Assembly (NCBI RefSeq): GCF_021155765.1
Contig: NC_060117.1
Coordinates: 5,050,001-5,114,000 of the forward strand
Direction: 5' to 3'
From: Diprion similis
Taxonomy: Eukaryota; Arthropoda; Insecta; Hymenoptera; Diprionidae
Length of the DNA stretch: 64,000 bases
Part shown: positions 50,594-62,019 of the stretch, piece after piece
How positions within the stretch are numbered: the first letter of the stretch is position 1
Layout: each line of letters starts with the position of its first letter
Translations under genes and position numbers: made by a program
Notes under the pieces: model-generated
The model's database searches: none
Seen by the model: the letters and a program-made list of their open reading frames with translations, nothing else
Told to the model about the DNA's origin: nothing

Positions 50594-51790
50594 CGCCTTG
50601 ACATCTCAGCTGTATTCGAGATGAATTACTGGACGAGTTTGGAGCTAGACTCCGAACTAGTAGATCCTTTAGGAGCAAACTTCGACGATAGATGTTTCGT
50701 TCACCTTGTGGTGTTTATCGATTAATCGACGACTGTCCGAGCGCAGGAGAAATTTAGTCACACAAACGGATATCGGACTGTTGATTATTATCGTCATTTG
50801 AGAGATTAACATACGCGAGAATTCTTGTCAAAACAGAAGTAACTAATGTACAAATATCGTTTGCTCTTTTGCATCTCGCGGACGAGAAGATTTTTTCTTC
50901 TTGTTTGAAAAGTAAAAAAGAAAGAAAAAAAAAAAAAAAGAGATAATTTCACCGTCTCTCTTCGCAGAATTTCATCTTTTCTATACTTAAATTCTGTACG
51001 GAAATAATATTATTCCTATTACCTATGCGTATCGTCTGGCTTTTATCATAAATCACGATGTAAATACTTCATAATCGATGGGTCGCAAAACCCTGATAAT
51101 GGAAATAATTTTCCAAGGACTGCTGATTCTTCTACAAAAAATACTTCTCGATCGTGTAATTTCATTACGTCGTTTCGTTACAAGGTAAAAAAAAAAAAAA
51201 AAAAAACAAGAAAAAAAGGGATGTATCGTGACAAAATGAATTCCTGCTAACGTTTCTTACTTCCTGAAATGGAAAGTATTATTATCACCTATTTTTCCCC
51301 GCAATTAGATATATTATCGATGCTCTATCGGCATCCGGCACTTCTTACTTAATTTATTAATTAGTTTAAAAATTATTTATTCACTTGTTACAAACTTTTC
51401 GAATTGGCTACATTCAAAGTTATACGATAATCACATAATCGCACCGTTAACTGGCAATCTCATTGACATTTATTACTCTACGCAAAACCGTGACATGATT
51501 TAGAGTGTTCTATGTATTTTTTTTTTTTTTTCTTTGTGTTCTTAAGAATTTTACTTTCAACTCTAGATTTTTTATCGAAACATCTTTTTAGCTTGAGTTT
51601 TAATTTTTATCTTTTTTGATCTCATTTCTTCAGCCGCTCTTTTGCGATGAACTTTTAATTGTACCTTCAGTTTATGATTATTTTATGTTCTTTGTGGTCA
51701 CACTATCGATCCACCTTTCGTTTGATTACCTTGTTTTTTAAGTCGTTTTACATGTCCAAAAGCAAATAAAATGACAATAATCTTTGTACG
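50594..51790 (+). other. Probable ANKRD13C 3' UTR
   Basis: About 1.2 kb of AT-rich non-coding DNA leads from the stop codon to AATAAA at 51765-51770, the first canonical polyadenylation signal in a favourable context. Without transcript data the end is uncertain; another ATAAAATAAAG-type signal occurs near 53866. Confidence 0.45.
51765..51770 (+). terminator. Candidate polyadenylation signal of ANKRD13C
   Basis: AATAAA in GCAAATAAAATGAC, about 1.17 kb after the stop codon. Confidence 0.4.
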
Positions 51791-51799
51791 ATCCAGATC

Positions 51800-54700
51800 A
51801 AATTGACTCAATTCTTTATTATAATGTAGAAAAAAAAAAAAGTTTCGTTTAGTTAATTGTTGAGTCAGTTTAAACAAATATGTTTTATTGTCTAGTATTC
51901 ACACATAAATCGGTTTTTTTCCTCTCTTTTCTTCTGCACAGAATCGCACTGCAATTTGTAACTCTCGAGGCCTAATTAGAACTAACTAAGTTGGTGAGAT
52001 TAAATTTCAAAAACGCCTAAAACATATTTCACTCAGATGGTATTCGCTAAATTTAGTCGTTCGTAAGTTTTCAACCGTTCGTTGTCGAGTCTTAGCGCGA
52101 AAACTCTATTCCTCGAAGCAACGATCACAATACTTGCTTCATGCATTTAATAAAAGTCGCGCTTATGACTGGAGAAAATTTTTCTGCTCTTTTCAATTCA
52201 TCTTTAAACAATTTTAGATGCGTTGAAATGAATTTTCACCGGCCATTTCGTCTTGCTCGGAAAAATTTATTGTCCCGAGAAGAGAAATTTTTTTGGCAAA
52301 TGATCTCATTCCAATAGTCAGCGTCGGATGTGCTTGAAATGTACTGAAAATTTATTTTTGACTGACAGTAGTTTAATAATAATAGTAATAGTGAATGTAA
52401 CAAATAGATTGTAGATTTCCTATTAGACAATGATTAACGTCGAAACCTGTCGGAGAAGAAGATTTTTTATTTGATTAAGCAGAAAAGAAACGTATCGTTA
52501 AATAAAAGAGCTACGTAAACAGTCAACTTTATTCCTAGATCGAAATATTATTAATTGAATTGTTTACATTGTGTAGAAATAATAGGAAAATTACTCTAGC
52601 TTGACGATTTTGTTGCACCGACTTTGCATTGAACGAACTGTTCGCAATGTCGTTAGAATTAATAGTAATCGATAAATCTATCTATCTATCTTAAATAATT
52701 TCGACACGACGTTGCACCGACTTTTCAAATATTCTTGGGAAAAACTAATTTCACTGATTCCACTGTAGTTTAAATATTTTACCCAATGTTGTTTGTATAA
52801 TTAGATACTTTTCTTGTAGATATGTCGGTCGATTTGGGCATAGTATTGTATTATCTTTGCCGTAATAAGTCTTCGAGTTTAGAAATATTATCGTGTATAA
52901 AGTGATACACGATAATATTTCTATCAATCATGTGTGTAAAGTGAGAAATGACAAGTAAGAAAAATATTTTTTCATCAATTGTTACCTAATAATTAGTAAC
53001 AACGCTATAATCTTCTTACGGTTTTTACCAAACTTGTGAATCCTCTCCACCCCTTCTCATTTAATTATCACGCAGCTGCTCAAATAATAATCAAATAACA
53101 GTTAACGATGTGCAGCTAGTAATATAATTTAACGATAGTATTAGTTGAACAATTATTTTACAATTGGAAAATTGTACTAACATGCCTTTGACAGGAATTT
53201 TAATAATGTGTATACCGAAAAGTATCTTCCTAACGGGCATTTCGTATGATATTTTATTATTTCTTGTTTGTTGAATCGAGTCTGTTTGGTTTTTACCTTA
53301 TTGAATTACATAAATTCATATATCGTTGGACTTTTAATTATTTTAAATCTACATTCTAGATCTAGATCTAGAGATTTCTTGCGACGTTCTTTTCAGAACT
53401 TAATATAGTTTTATGTTTCACATATTGGTACACATCGAGGTACGGACATTTGGAATAGTCGATAAGCAAACGTGTGACTTTCTTGTAAACCTGATCCTAG
53501 ATGTGATAAAATTCTTAAGAGATTAATAGATATTTAACATTTATCGCAAAGAGGTGTTAATTTATTATTTATATTTTAGATTACATATCATGTATAATTT
53601 TTATTTCAGTATTTTGTATGCGATTCTTGGATTCTTGCGTTCTTTAACCCTTACTTCAGCTGTAAATATTCAAACAAATGCAATTTTTTTTTTTTTTCCT
53701 CTCTTTCTTGTTAATTAATTTTTGAATCTAGAATAGTTGACATTTGGAAGAAGAAAAAATTTAAAAAATGTGAAAATGGTCAATTCTTATTCTTCTTAAC
53801 ATGTATTTATTATCCACTTGTGATGATTTTCGTTTTCAACTGTACATATATTATGGTAGACATTAAAATAAAGCGTCGCTTCGGATACAGGGTGGATTAT
53901 TTCAAGTCGAACTTTATGTGCTAAGGATTCAAAAAGAAAGGAAAAGATAAGAAAAGAAAAGGAAAATTGTCTTTCTAGTTTATTATCTTATACGTGATAA
54001 TTATAGTAAAGGTATAACGCAATTGTGAAAGTAATAAAGGAGAAATTACTCAAAACTGTGCAGCGGGTGGATTAACAATTTTCTAAAAAACACCGTCGAG
54101 TAGCGTATTTTTATTTTTTGTTTTTTTTTATCCCAACTTCTTTTCTTCAAAGTGCTATTGAAAATATTTAAGTCAGGGAATTCAACCTTTTTCAAGATCA
54201 GTTATATTAGGCATATGCCTAATTGTATGGGGCATTCCAAGTGAAATCGACGAGTCATTTGCTTCATGTCGTCAGATCCTTGCGTAACTTTTTTTTTCTT
54301 TTCCGCACTGATTCCACTTCTGAAGGAGTCTTATTTTTTTTTTTTTTTTTTTTCTTTTTCAAAGAATTTTCTCGCTACTCTTTCAGGTGACGCGACGATC
54401 GTTTTTGTGTTCAAAAAATCAAAGGGATAACGAAAGAAAAATCGGTTTTAAAATTCCGAAATTTTTTCCACAGATTCTGCCTCATAATTTTTTTTTACAT
54501 TTTCTTTTTAGTTTGCGAAATAAAAGAAAAAATTAAATAAATAAACAAATAAAAAAATTGGCGAGGGGGGGGGGGGGGGGATAAAACATATTTTGAAAAA
54601 TTTTGATTTTCTGCATGTTTATCGAAATAAATAGGAAAAATCTTTTCTTTTCTTTCCCAATAAAATGGATCAAAAGATGAAAAGAATTTTTTCATTTATT

Positions 54701-56190
54701 TTGAAAAATATGCCAAATTTTCCAAGAATTTTTATCTTTCCTTCTTTTTTTTTTTTTACATTCTCTCGCTTTCGTAAGGACTATTTGGGTTTAATTTTTT
54801 TATTCTGTTTTATTTTATTTTTTTCATTTTGGAAACTAGAAAAAAAATTCAAATAAATATGAGGCAGCCGCAGCCCACTTTCTAATTATGATAGATATAT
54901 TACTTATTTTTTACCCAAAATCTGTAGAAAAAATGTCAGAATTTAAAAAACGGAGTTTTTTTAGTCGTCTCGTTTTTACGCAAAAACGATAATCGCACCA
55001 CCTGAAGGAGTAGCGAGAAAATTCTTGAAAAAAATTAGGCTTCATTTGACGTGGAATCAATGCGCAAATAGAAAAAAAAAATTCATGCAAGGATATGATG
55101 ACGTGAGACAAATGACTCCTAGATTTGTAGATATTCGATTGAAATTTGTTATTATATACCTACGTAAAAAATGGATATTTTATTTGCTTGTTTAAATTAA
55201 ATCTTTATATTTAAATAACGTGCATATCTTAACCTTGTGTAAAGGAATATGGCTAATTAGCTTAATTATCATCCCAAGAATTATCGTTACGATAAAAGAC
55301 TTTATCGTTTATATATTCTTTCAACCATGAAGTCAATATATTACAAAGTCTACAATCGCATATATTACTAGAGACCCATAAAATTCGGTTAATGTTATGG
55401 GTATTTTAAATTCATGGTCTAAGGCACCGGAAATTCATTGATAATATATACATTATTAAAAATTATTTATCGTAGTACTTAAAATGCTTACCCGCAATTG
55501 CGGTATAAAATTAATGCTGTTAATTGAAACTAGAAACTTATAACGCATATATCACAAAATACATTTTTTTACGCCGATGTGTTAATCTATGTAGCGTTAT
55601 AGAGTTGTAATATTGTGTACGGATAATAAGCGTGAATTTGTATTTATTGCTTAAAATTTTTCTTTATCAGTTATTATAGTATGTGTTGAATCTCTTCTTA
55701 CTAATATATACGCGGATACTTGAAGCATTCACACATCTCTGGAAGATTCCACATGACTTTATGCTTTCTGGGTATGTTTAATGCGTATACTAGTATGTAT
55801 TAAAAGAAAAGAAAGAAGAAGAAGAAGAAGAAGAAAAAAAACATGTCAGTCCGTCGAGGACGAACTTCCGATACTCTTTGTCTTCCTCTTCAATCGATGG
55901 TACGCAGTGAATACATTCAATGAACTTTTGAGGACAGAAATGTTTTATATGACGTCGAAGGTTTGAAAGTCAAAAGTGCGACTGATTTTTATCTAGTTAA
56001 ATGTGTGCGCAATAATTGTTACATTTTAGCTGATATTTATGATACTTTAAAATTTAGACTGCCGGGATTTGATGAGCTTTAATCCCCTCTGAAAGTCCCA
56101 AAATAGTGTGCCTGTATCTTGAATATAACCTATACAAAGTTCCGATCACACGTAGAGTCTATACTTTAGGCTTTTTGGCGGTTAACGGTA
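51800..56190. other. Gene-free AT-rich interval
   Basis: Long T and A runs, a poly-G tract near 54566-54581 and a (GAA)n run at about 55811-55834 break up the sequence. No frame resembles a protein. The only marked structure is the hairpin at 52881-52922. Confidence 0.5.
52881..52922. repeat. Perfect 18-bp stem hairpin
   Basis: AGAAATATTATCGTGTAT is followed by a 6-base loop (AAAGTG) and its exact reverse complement. The stem is AT-rich and shorter than a typical pre-miRNA. It could be a small RNA structure or a relic of a fold-back event. Confidence 0.8.
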
Positions 56191-56204
56191 GGGAAAATGG
56201 GGGT

Positions 56205-57095
56205 TTCTGGGGTCGCTGATAGCGAATCTGGAATCAGATTTTCGAAATTCAAGATGGCGGATAAAAATGCAAAAAGTTACTCTACGCAACCATGTTGGAT
56301 CCGCCATGATGAATTTTGATATTTCGAGTTCAGATTCGTGATCAGTGACTTCGAAAACTTTCGAATACCGAGTTTCATCCAAATCGAGTGAATTTTCGGA
56401 TTTTGTGGGGAACGATCTTGAATTTCGAAATTTCGGGTTAAGATTTGCAATCAACGATCTCAAAACCCCCCGAGTTTTGATAGATAGCGTAAGACCTTGA
56501 TGTCGGGTATTTGGGGTCGCTGGGAACGAATTTGGAATCAGGTTTTCGAAATTCAAGATGGCGGATAAAAATGCAAAAAGTTACTCTACGCAACCATGTT
56601 GGATCCGCCATGATGAATTTTGATATTTCGAGTTCAGATTCGTGATCAGTGACTTCGAAAACTTTCGAATACCGAGTTTCATCCAAATCGAGTGAATTTT
56701 CGGATTTTGTGGGGAACGATCTTGAATTTCGAAATTTCGGGTTAAGATTTGCAATCAACGATCTCAAAACCCCCCGAGTTTTGATAGATAGCGTAAGACC
56801 TTGATGTCGGGTATTTGGGGTCGCTGGGAACGAATTTGGAATCAGGTTTTCGAAATTCAAGATGGCGGATAAAAATCCAAAAAGTTACTCTACGCAACCA
56901 TATTGGATCCACCATGTTGAATTTTGACATTGCGACCGCAGATTCGTGATCAGTGACCTCGAAAACGCTCGAATACAGAGTTTCATCCAAATCGAATGAC
57001 TCTTCAGATTTTGGTACGCCATCTTAAATTTCGAAATTTTGAGTTCAAATTTGCAATCAGCCACCTCAAAAAACCCCGAATACAGAGTTTGGATG
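56205..57095. repeat. 304-bp tandem (satellite-like) array, about three units
   Basis: Units start near 56205, 56509 and 56813 with GGGGTCGCTG, followed by TTCGAAATTCAAGATGGCGG. Units 1 and 2 are nearly identical; unit 3 is diverged. Each unit contains two related half-units of about 130-150 bp (GATTCGTGATCAGTGAC and GATTTGCAATCAACGATC halves). Open frames on the - strand come from the repeat. Confidence 0.85.
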
Positions 57096-57796
57096 AATTA
57101 CTCCACAGCGTTTATATTTTATTTAGATTTTCCGGCGGCCTAAGGTTAAAAAAAATGTCACTTTTAAAGGAATATTGTTTCAACTAAATTCAGAAAAAAA
57201 AATCATCCCAAAGTTACTTAAATTATGAGATTGCGACTGGTCGAAAATATTCATTTATAGAAACTGCAGTCACAGGATTACTAATATATGAAAATTAGGG
57301 TATTGACGAATTTTTGCCGCCCCATCCCCCGAATCAACTTCGAATAATTTGAAAACAATTGCCTAATTTTTTCAGATTTCAAAAATAACATTGAAAAAAC
57401 TTGTTTCCTGAGTATATATTTTGTCGCAAGAGTAATAACATTTAAAAAAATCTGCAACTGCGAGGTTTTAGTGGGCATTAGTGCTACTATCTGTAAAAAA
57501 AAAAATTACATCAGGATACCAGCAAATCTAAACGAATTGCACTTCTTCTATATAAAAAAAATAATCGTAATGTATTTGTTCAAGTCGTAATTTATGAATA
57601 TTTTTTGTTGTTGTTGTTTTTGTTATGATTCGCAGATGCCACTGCGAGTTGCATATTGTAAGCGAATGGCTTGTGTATTCACTGCGAGTCAACCAATTGC
57701 TAACAATCAATCCAGAAAAATTTTACGATAACGATTGATTGTTTTCACAATGGCTATTGTAATTGCAATCAAGTGTAGGAAAAGTTCCAGCAGCGA

Positions 57797-57817
57797 TTAA
57801 GGGGGGGGGGGATAAGG
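57797..57817 (+). repeat. Solo TTAA plus G-run end, resembling the TTAA MITE
   Basis: TTAA followed by a run of G and ATAAGG resembles one end of the TTAA MITE family (TTAA, G run, TAAGGG). No arm or interior sequence of the family follows, so it may be a remnant or a coincidence. Confidence 0.3.
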
Positions 57818-57978
57818 AAAGAATAATAATGAAAAAATATATATATATTTCTAATGATAAAACACAGCAGAGAGAATTATACATTGTTAATATACTTCGC
57901 GTAAATCTCACGTTAATACACAGAATATCAACTTTTAACAATTTGAACTTGTCGATTATATAAGTATGCGATGTTATG

Positions 57979-58235
57979 CAGAGTGAATTCCTAACGACTA
58001 CACGTTCAATCATCTCCTGAAATTTAATGCGCATGCGCTACAATTTGAGAGCCGCTGTTTCCCAGGGTGACCAAACTCGAAAATTTTTGAGGTTAGGTAT
58101 ATACATAGCGTTGAATTATATCGTCTAAATTTATGACAATTGGTCACCGTGGCAAGCAACCGCTCTCGAATTGTATCGACTGCGCATTAAATTTTAGCCG
58201 ACGACGAAACGTGCAGTCGTTAGGAATTCACTCTG
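57979..58235. repeat. Small MITE with CAGAGTGAATTCCTAACGAC ends
   Basis: The left end CAGAGTGAATTCCTAACGAC is mirrored at 58216-58235. Inverted similarity continues inward for about 100 bp (AAATTTAATGCGCA, ACAATTTGAGAGC, GGTGACCAA). It is about 257 bp and non-coding. No clear target duplication was found. Confidence 0.75.
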
Positions 58236-59173
58236 TATATACACACATTGATTCATTCATACGCAAAGTCTAATACAGTATTGAATTATATTGAAGAAGA
58301 AAGAGGACCGAGAAACTTGGCCGTAAAGTTTTATATCCACGATTTGTTGGGATTTGTAACTGACAATAAGGATTTTTCAAAAATGGAATAAATATTTCGT
58401 AATAACAGCTAAATAAGAAAAAAAAAAAAGAATACAAAATTGATTTCTAAGAAATAGATGATTCAAATAGTGTAACAAACATCGAACAATGAAATATTAC
58501 GATGAAATTGATTTCGATTCACTTTAGTTGTAAATTTTCAATATTTTTTCCACAATATTTTTTCTTCGAAAATTTATCTTCATATTTTTCCGATTTAATA
58601 TCTCACAGTACCGGTTTTGCACGCTTTCGCATGGATGGTTATGGAAAAGTTGCGGAAATATTGCACAAGCAAAGAAATATGTTTACGACAGAGATGGCGG
58701 ATGATCGATGATGGATGGCTTCTATAACGACCATGGTTTCAGGGTACACATTTGGGGTAAGCCGATACATTGACTCAGATATATTATTCATGAACGCAAT
58801 TTCTCTAATGCTTCGCCAGTCAAGCGGTTATGCAACGCTGTTGTAAAACTAACATGTTTTTTTCATCACGATATGTAAAAACTGGCGCGTGTATGTAATA
58901 CATGTAACGTAAATGCGATTACATTCTGCTGAATCGACATTAGAAATTTTTTTTTTTTTTTTTTTTCTTCACGTCGATAATTGATCTCAGATATTGCAAT
59001 TCTTGGAAAACTGGTCTTGTAAAGTGAATATCATTTTCCACGATAAATCAAACATTTTTGAAATCCAATGTTCAGGGTTTCTAAATTCTAAAAACAACGT
59101 TAATGAGATACTCAAAATCTTAGAATCGAAATGGCTGTCCTATATTTCAGAAATAAAAGAAGTTTTGTTGACA

Positions 59174-59207
<34 letters not shown>

Positions 59208-59660
59208 ATTCACCTATAGCTTTTTTAAAACTAGTAATCGGAACAGTGTAGGATATTTTTAAACATATAAAAGATGAAAAGAAGACGAATTTTGTGTTGT
59301 TTTTTTTTCTGCGAACACTTTCGAATAGCTTCAGACTGGTTTTCAATAGATTTTTACAATCGCCGATGAAATTAATTATTCCGAATCCGTTTGATGAAGA
59401 TCTTCGAAACTTTAATCTGCGTAGGGAGTTGAAAAGTGATTTACAATTTCTTGAGAAACTTTAAGTAAAATCAGACTATTTATTTCCACCACACTTCTGT
59501 GATGGGTTTAATTTATCTATTTGTTTTTACCTAGGACTCGCTAGGAATACAATTTAATTTTTGTTCTGCTGGTGTATTGACTCAATGAACGATCATTCAA
59601 TTTCGGAAGGTTTAAATGATTCAATTATACCAGGCGTTATATAGACTTAAGTAGGTTAGT

Positions 59661-59857
59661 ACTTGTTCAATGCCCAAATCGAGCTAACAACTGTCTAACT
59701 AGTCTGTCTAACAACTCATGATCTGTCTAACAATTCATGATGGACAAAATTAGGTGTATTGGCACTTGTCCAATGCCCAAATCGAGCTAACAACTGTCTA
59801 ACTAGTCTGTCTAACAACTCATGATCTGTCTAACAATTCATGGTGGAGAAAATTACA
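59661..59857 (+). repeat. 103-bp tandem duplication
   Basis: Two units, at 59661 and 59764, share AATGCCCAAATCGAGCTAAC and CAACTGTCTAACTAGTCTGT with few differences. Each unit also has internal CTGTCTAACAA repeats. Confidence 0.8.
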
Positions 59858-60612
59858 CTGAATGTCTAACATGTCGAAACGTTAAAGTCGAGGCGAACGA
59901 AGATCGACTTTATCTTTGTTTTCTCTGTCAGACTTTCCTCAAATTCGAGGTGAGAAACGATTACTGCAACTGATTTTAAAACGAGTGACTAACCTATAAA
60001 ATCAACTTCCGATTCGCCGTATTTTGATTGTCTAATTGCTTCACTGAATACTTTATCTGCACTAATGTGTCGAGGTTTTTAATCACGGTCGTCAAACAGC
60101 TAATTTAACCCATTTTGATTAATTCTTTTCACCGTTTTTACATTTTTTGCCTTGAAATTGTTTTCATCAGAAGTTGTTGAGACTGGAATTGAGCAACTTA
60201 ACTATCTTAACTAACTATGTAATTATAAATGTAGTTAGTCATTGTAGCAAGGAGGTTGATTGGAGAAATGTTGATTTTTTTTTTGTTTTTTAATAATTTA
60301 TTATCGATATATAGACGTACATTGAGTATTTATCAAATTATTATATTCGCAAGCAGATATTATAGAAAATACGAAAATTAGAAAAAAAAAGTTTAGATAC
60401 TTCGTTTTACTCCTTAACTCAAGATATTCGCAACTTAATTCAACACATAATTTGCAAGAATATCGTGAACCCAGTAATATATAACTGTTAACCCACGACG
60501 ATAACCTTCTATAATTCAAACCAATTTATCGAGAGTGAAGATCGACAAACGTATCAGTTGATTCTTCAGTTTAAGGCCTTACATACGTCTAGCAGCGCCA
60601 AAAATGCGCTAC

Positions 60613-61297
60613 AAGAAAAAACCTTTTTTTTCAGTTAGGATAACAATAGAAATTAATAAAATTGAATAGTAGACATTGTTTATTGGTATTTAAAGTTTAC
60701 AAAAAAAAAAAAAAAAACAATATTTATTTCACTTTATTTTTACAAAAATTACTATATAAAAAATCACGTGATCCACAACAGTAAGAAAAAAAAAAGTTGC
60801 TCCACGCTCGGCATCGTATCCTCAATAAATGTTGATCGATCTGCAAAGTTTAAGAAAATTTTTGTAAAATAATGTTGTAGTTAATATTATGTCGAGCCAG
60901 ATTTTTGAAATTTTTTATTTAAAAATTTTATAAAAATAATCAAAGTGTAAAATTTATAACGTAAAACGCATACTTTTTCTTTCAACTGCCATAAATTGCT
61001 GAATTTTTTTTTTTTTAATTCAAAATTCCGGCTCGACGTACTATAACTACAACTTTATTTTACAAGAATTTTTCAAAAATTTCTCAGATCGGTCAATATT
61101 TACTGAAGATACGATGCCGACTGTGGAGCAACTTTTCTTTTTCTTACTGTTGTGAATCACGTGATTTTTTATGTAGTAATTTTCGTAAAAATTATGTGAA
61201 ATTAAATTCTTTTTAAACTTTAAATACCGATAAACAATGTGTAATATTTATTTTTATTAATTTCTATTGTTAGCCTTACTAAAAAAGGTTTTTTCTT
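60613..61297. repeat. Fold-back element of about 685 bp
   Basis: The left arm (AAGAAAAAACC, AACAATAGAAATTAATAAA, TATTTAAAGTTT) is mirrored on the right up to the TTCTTAA at 61294-61299. Inverted similarity runs nearly to the centre (GTTGCTCCAC, GGCATCGTATC on both arms). It abuts, and may share its TTAA with, the next element. Confidence 0.75.
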
Positions 61298-62013
61298 AAG
61301 GGATCATTCTGGTTTAGACGCTCGAAAAGAAGACGATTTTTAAGAATCTTTTATGAAAATAATGTTATAGGTATTGATATAAGGTTTGTTCAGCTCAAAA
61401 AATACACTTTTGAAAAACGTAAAAACCATTTGCATTTGTTTTTTTTTTTTTGCACTTTTCATATATATATATAATCACCGGGAGAACGGAAGTCCTCAAA
61501 AAGTTGGTACGACGCTGGCGACGTCTAAAATAAAAAAAAACCAAAAATATTTAGGTCCAGTATATCAGTGGCTCTAGCACATTCTATGGAAATTAATATT
61601 TATTTATAAATAACAAAATGGCGGACATTTAAAGAAAAAAAACATAAAAATGAGGTTTTTTTTCACTGTTTTTGGCCCAAAAAAAAGTAAAAATAAAAAT
61701 TTTAATTCCGTTGCAGAATGCGCTGAAGCTATTACTGTGTAGAATATGTGGTCAAAATTTCATGAAGATCGGTTCAATGCTTCCTGAAAAATCACATCCA
61801 AAAAAATAAGGTTTTGAGAAAAAAGCGTTTAAAGTGTTTCTTAAGGCAAAAGTCTTACCTAAAGTCAATCAGCGATGTAGTTAGACTGTTTCGATCACTT
61901 TCAAATTTTAACACAATATTTTTAGATTTACATATATACTTTCGAAATCTGTAGAAAAAAAACAAACAAAAAAATCGATTTTTCAAAAGTTATGAACCAG
62001 AATGACCCCTTAA
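61296..62013. repeat. Second TTAA-flanked MITE (AGGGATCATTCTGGTT ends)
   Basis: It begins TTAAGGGATCATTCTGGTT and ends AACCAGAATGACCCCTTAA, a terminal inverted repeat with one mismatch. It encodes nothing. Part of its interior (61750-61832, GTTTTGAGAAAAAAGCGTTT) matches the interior of copies A-E of the other TTAA family. Confidence 0.75.
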
Positions 62014-62019
62014 AAAAAG

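Noticed and set aside
55811..55834. (GAA)n run as a coding Lys/Arg-rich stretch
   Set aside because: A simple microsatellite; the surrounding frame has no other support.
56182..56990. Three long - strand frames of 82-140 codons
   Set aside because: They are repeat products of the 304-bp tandem array. The period is not a multiple of three, so no conserved protein repeat is implied.
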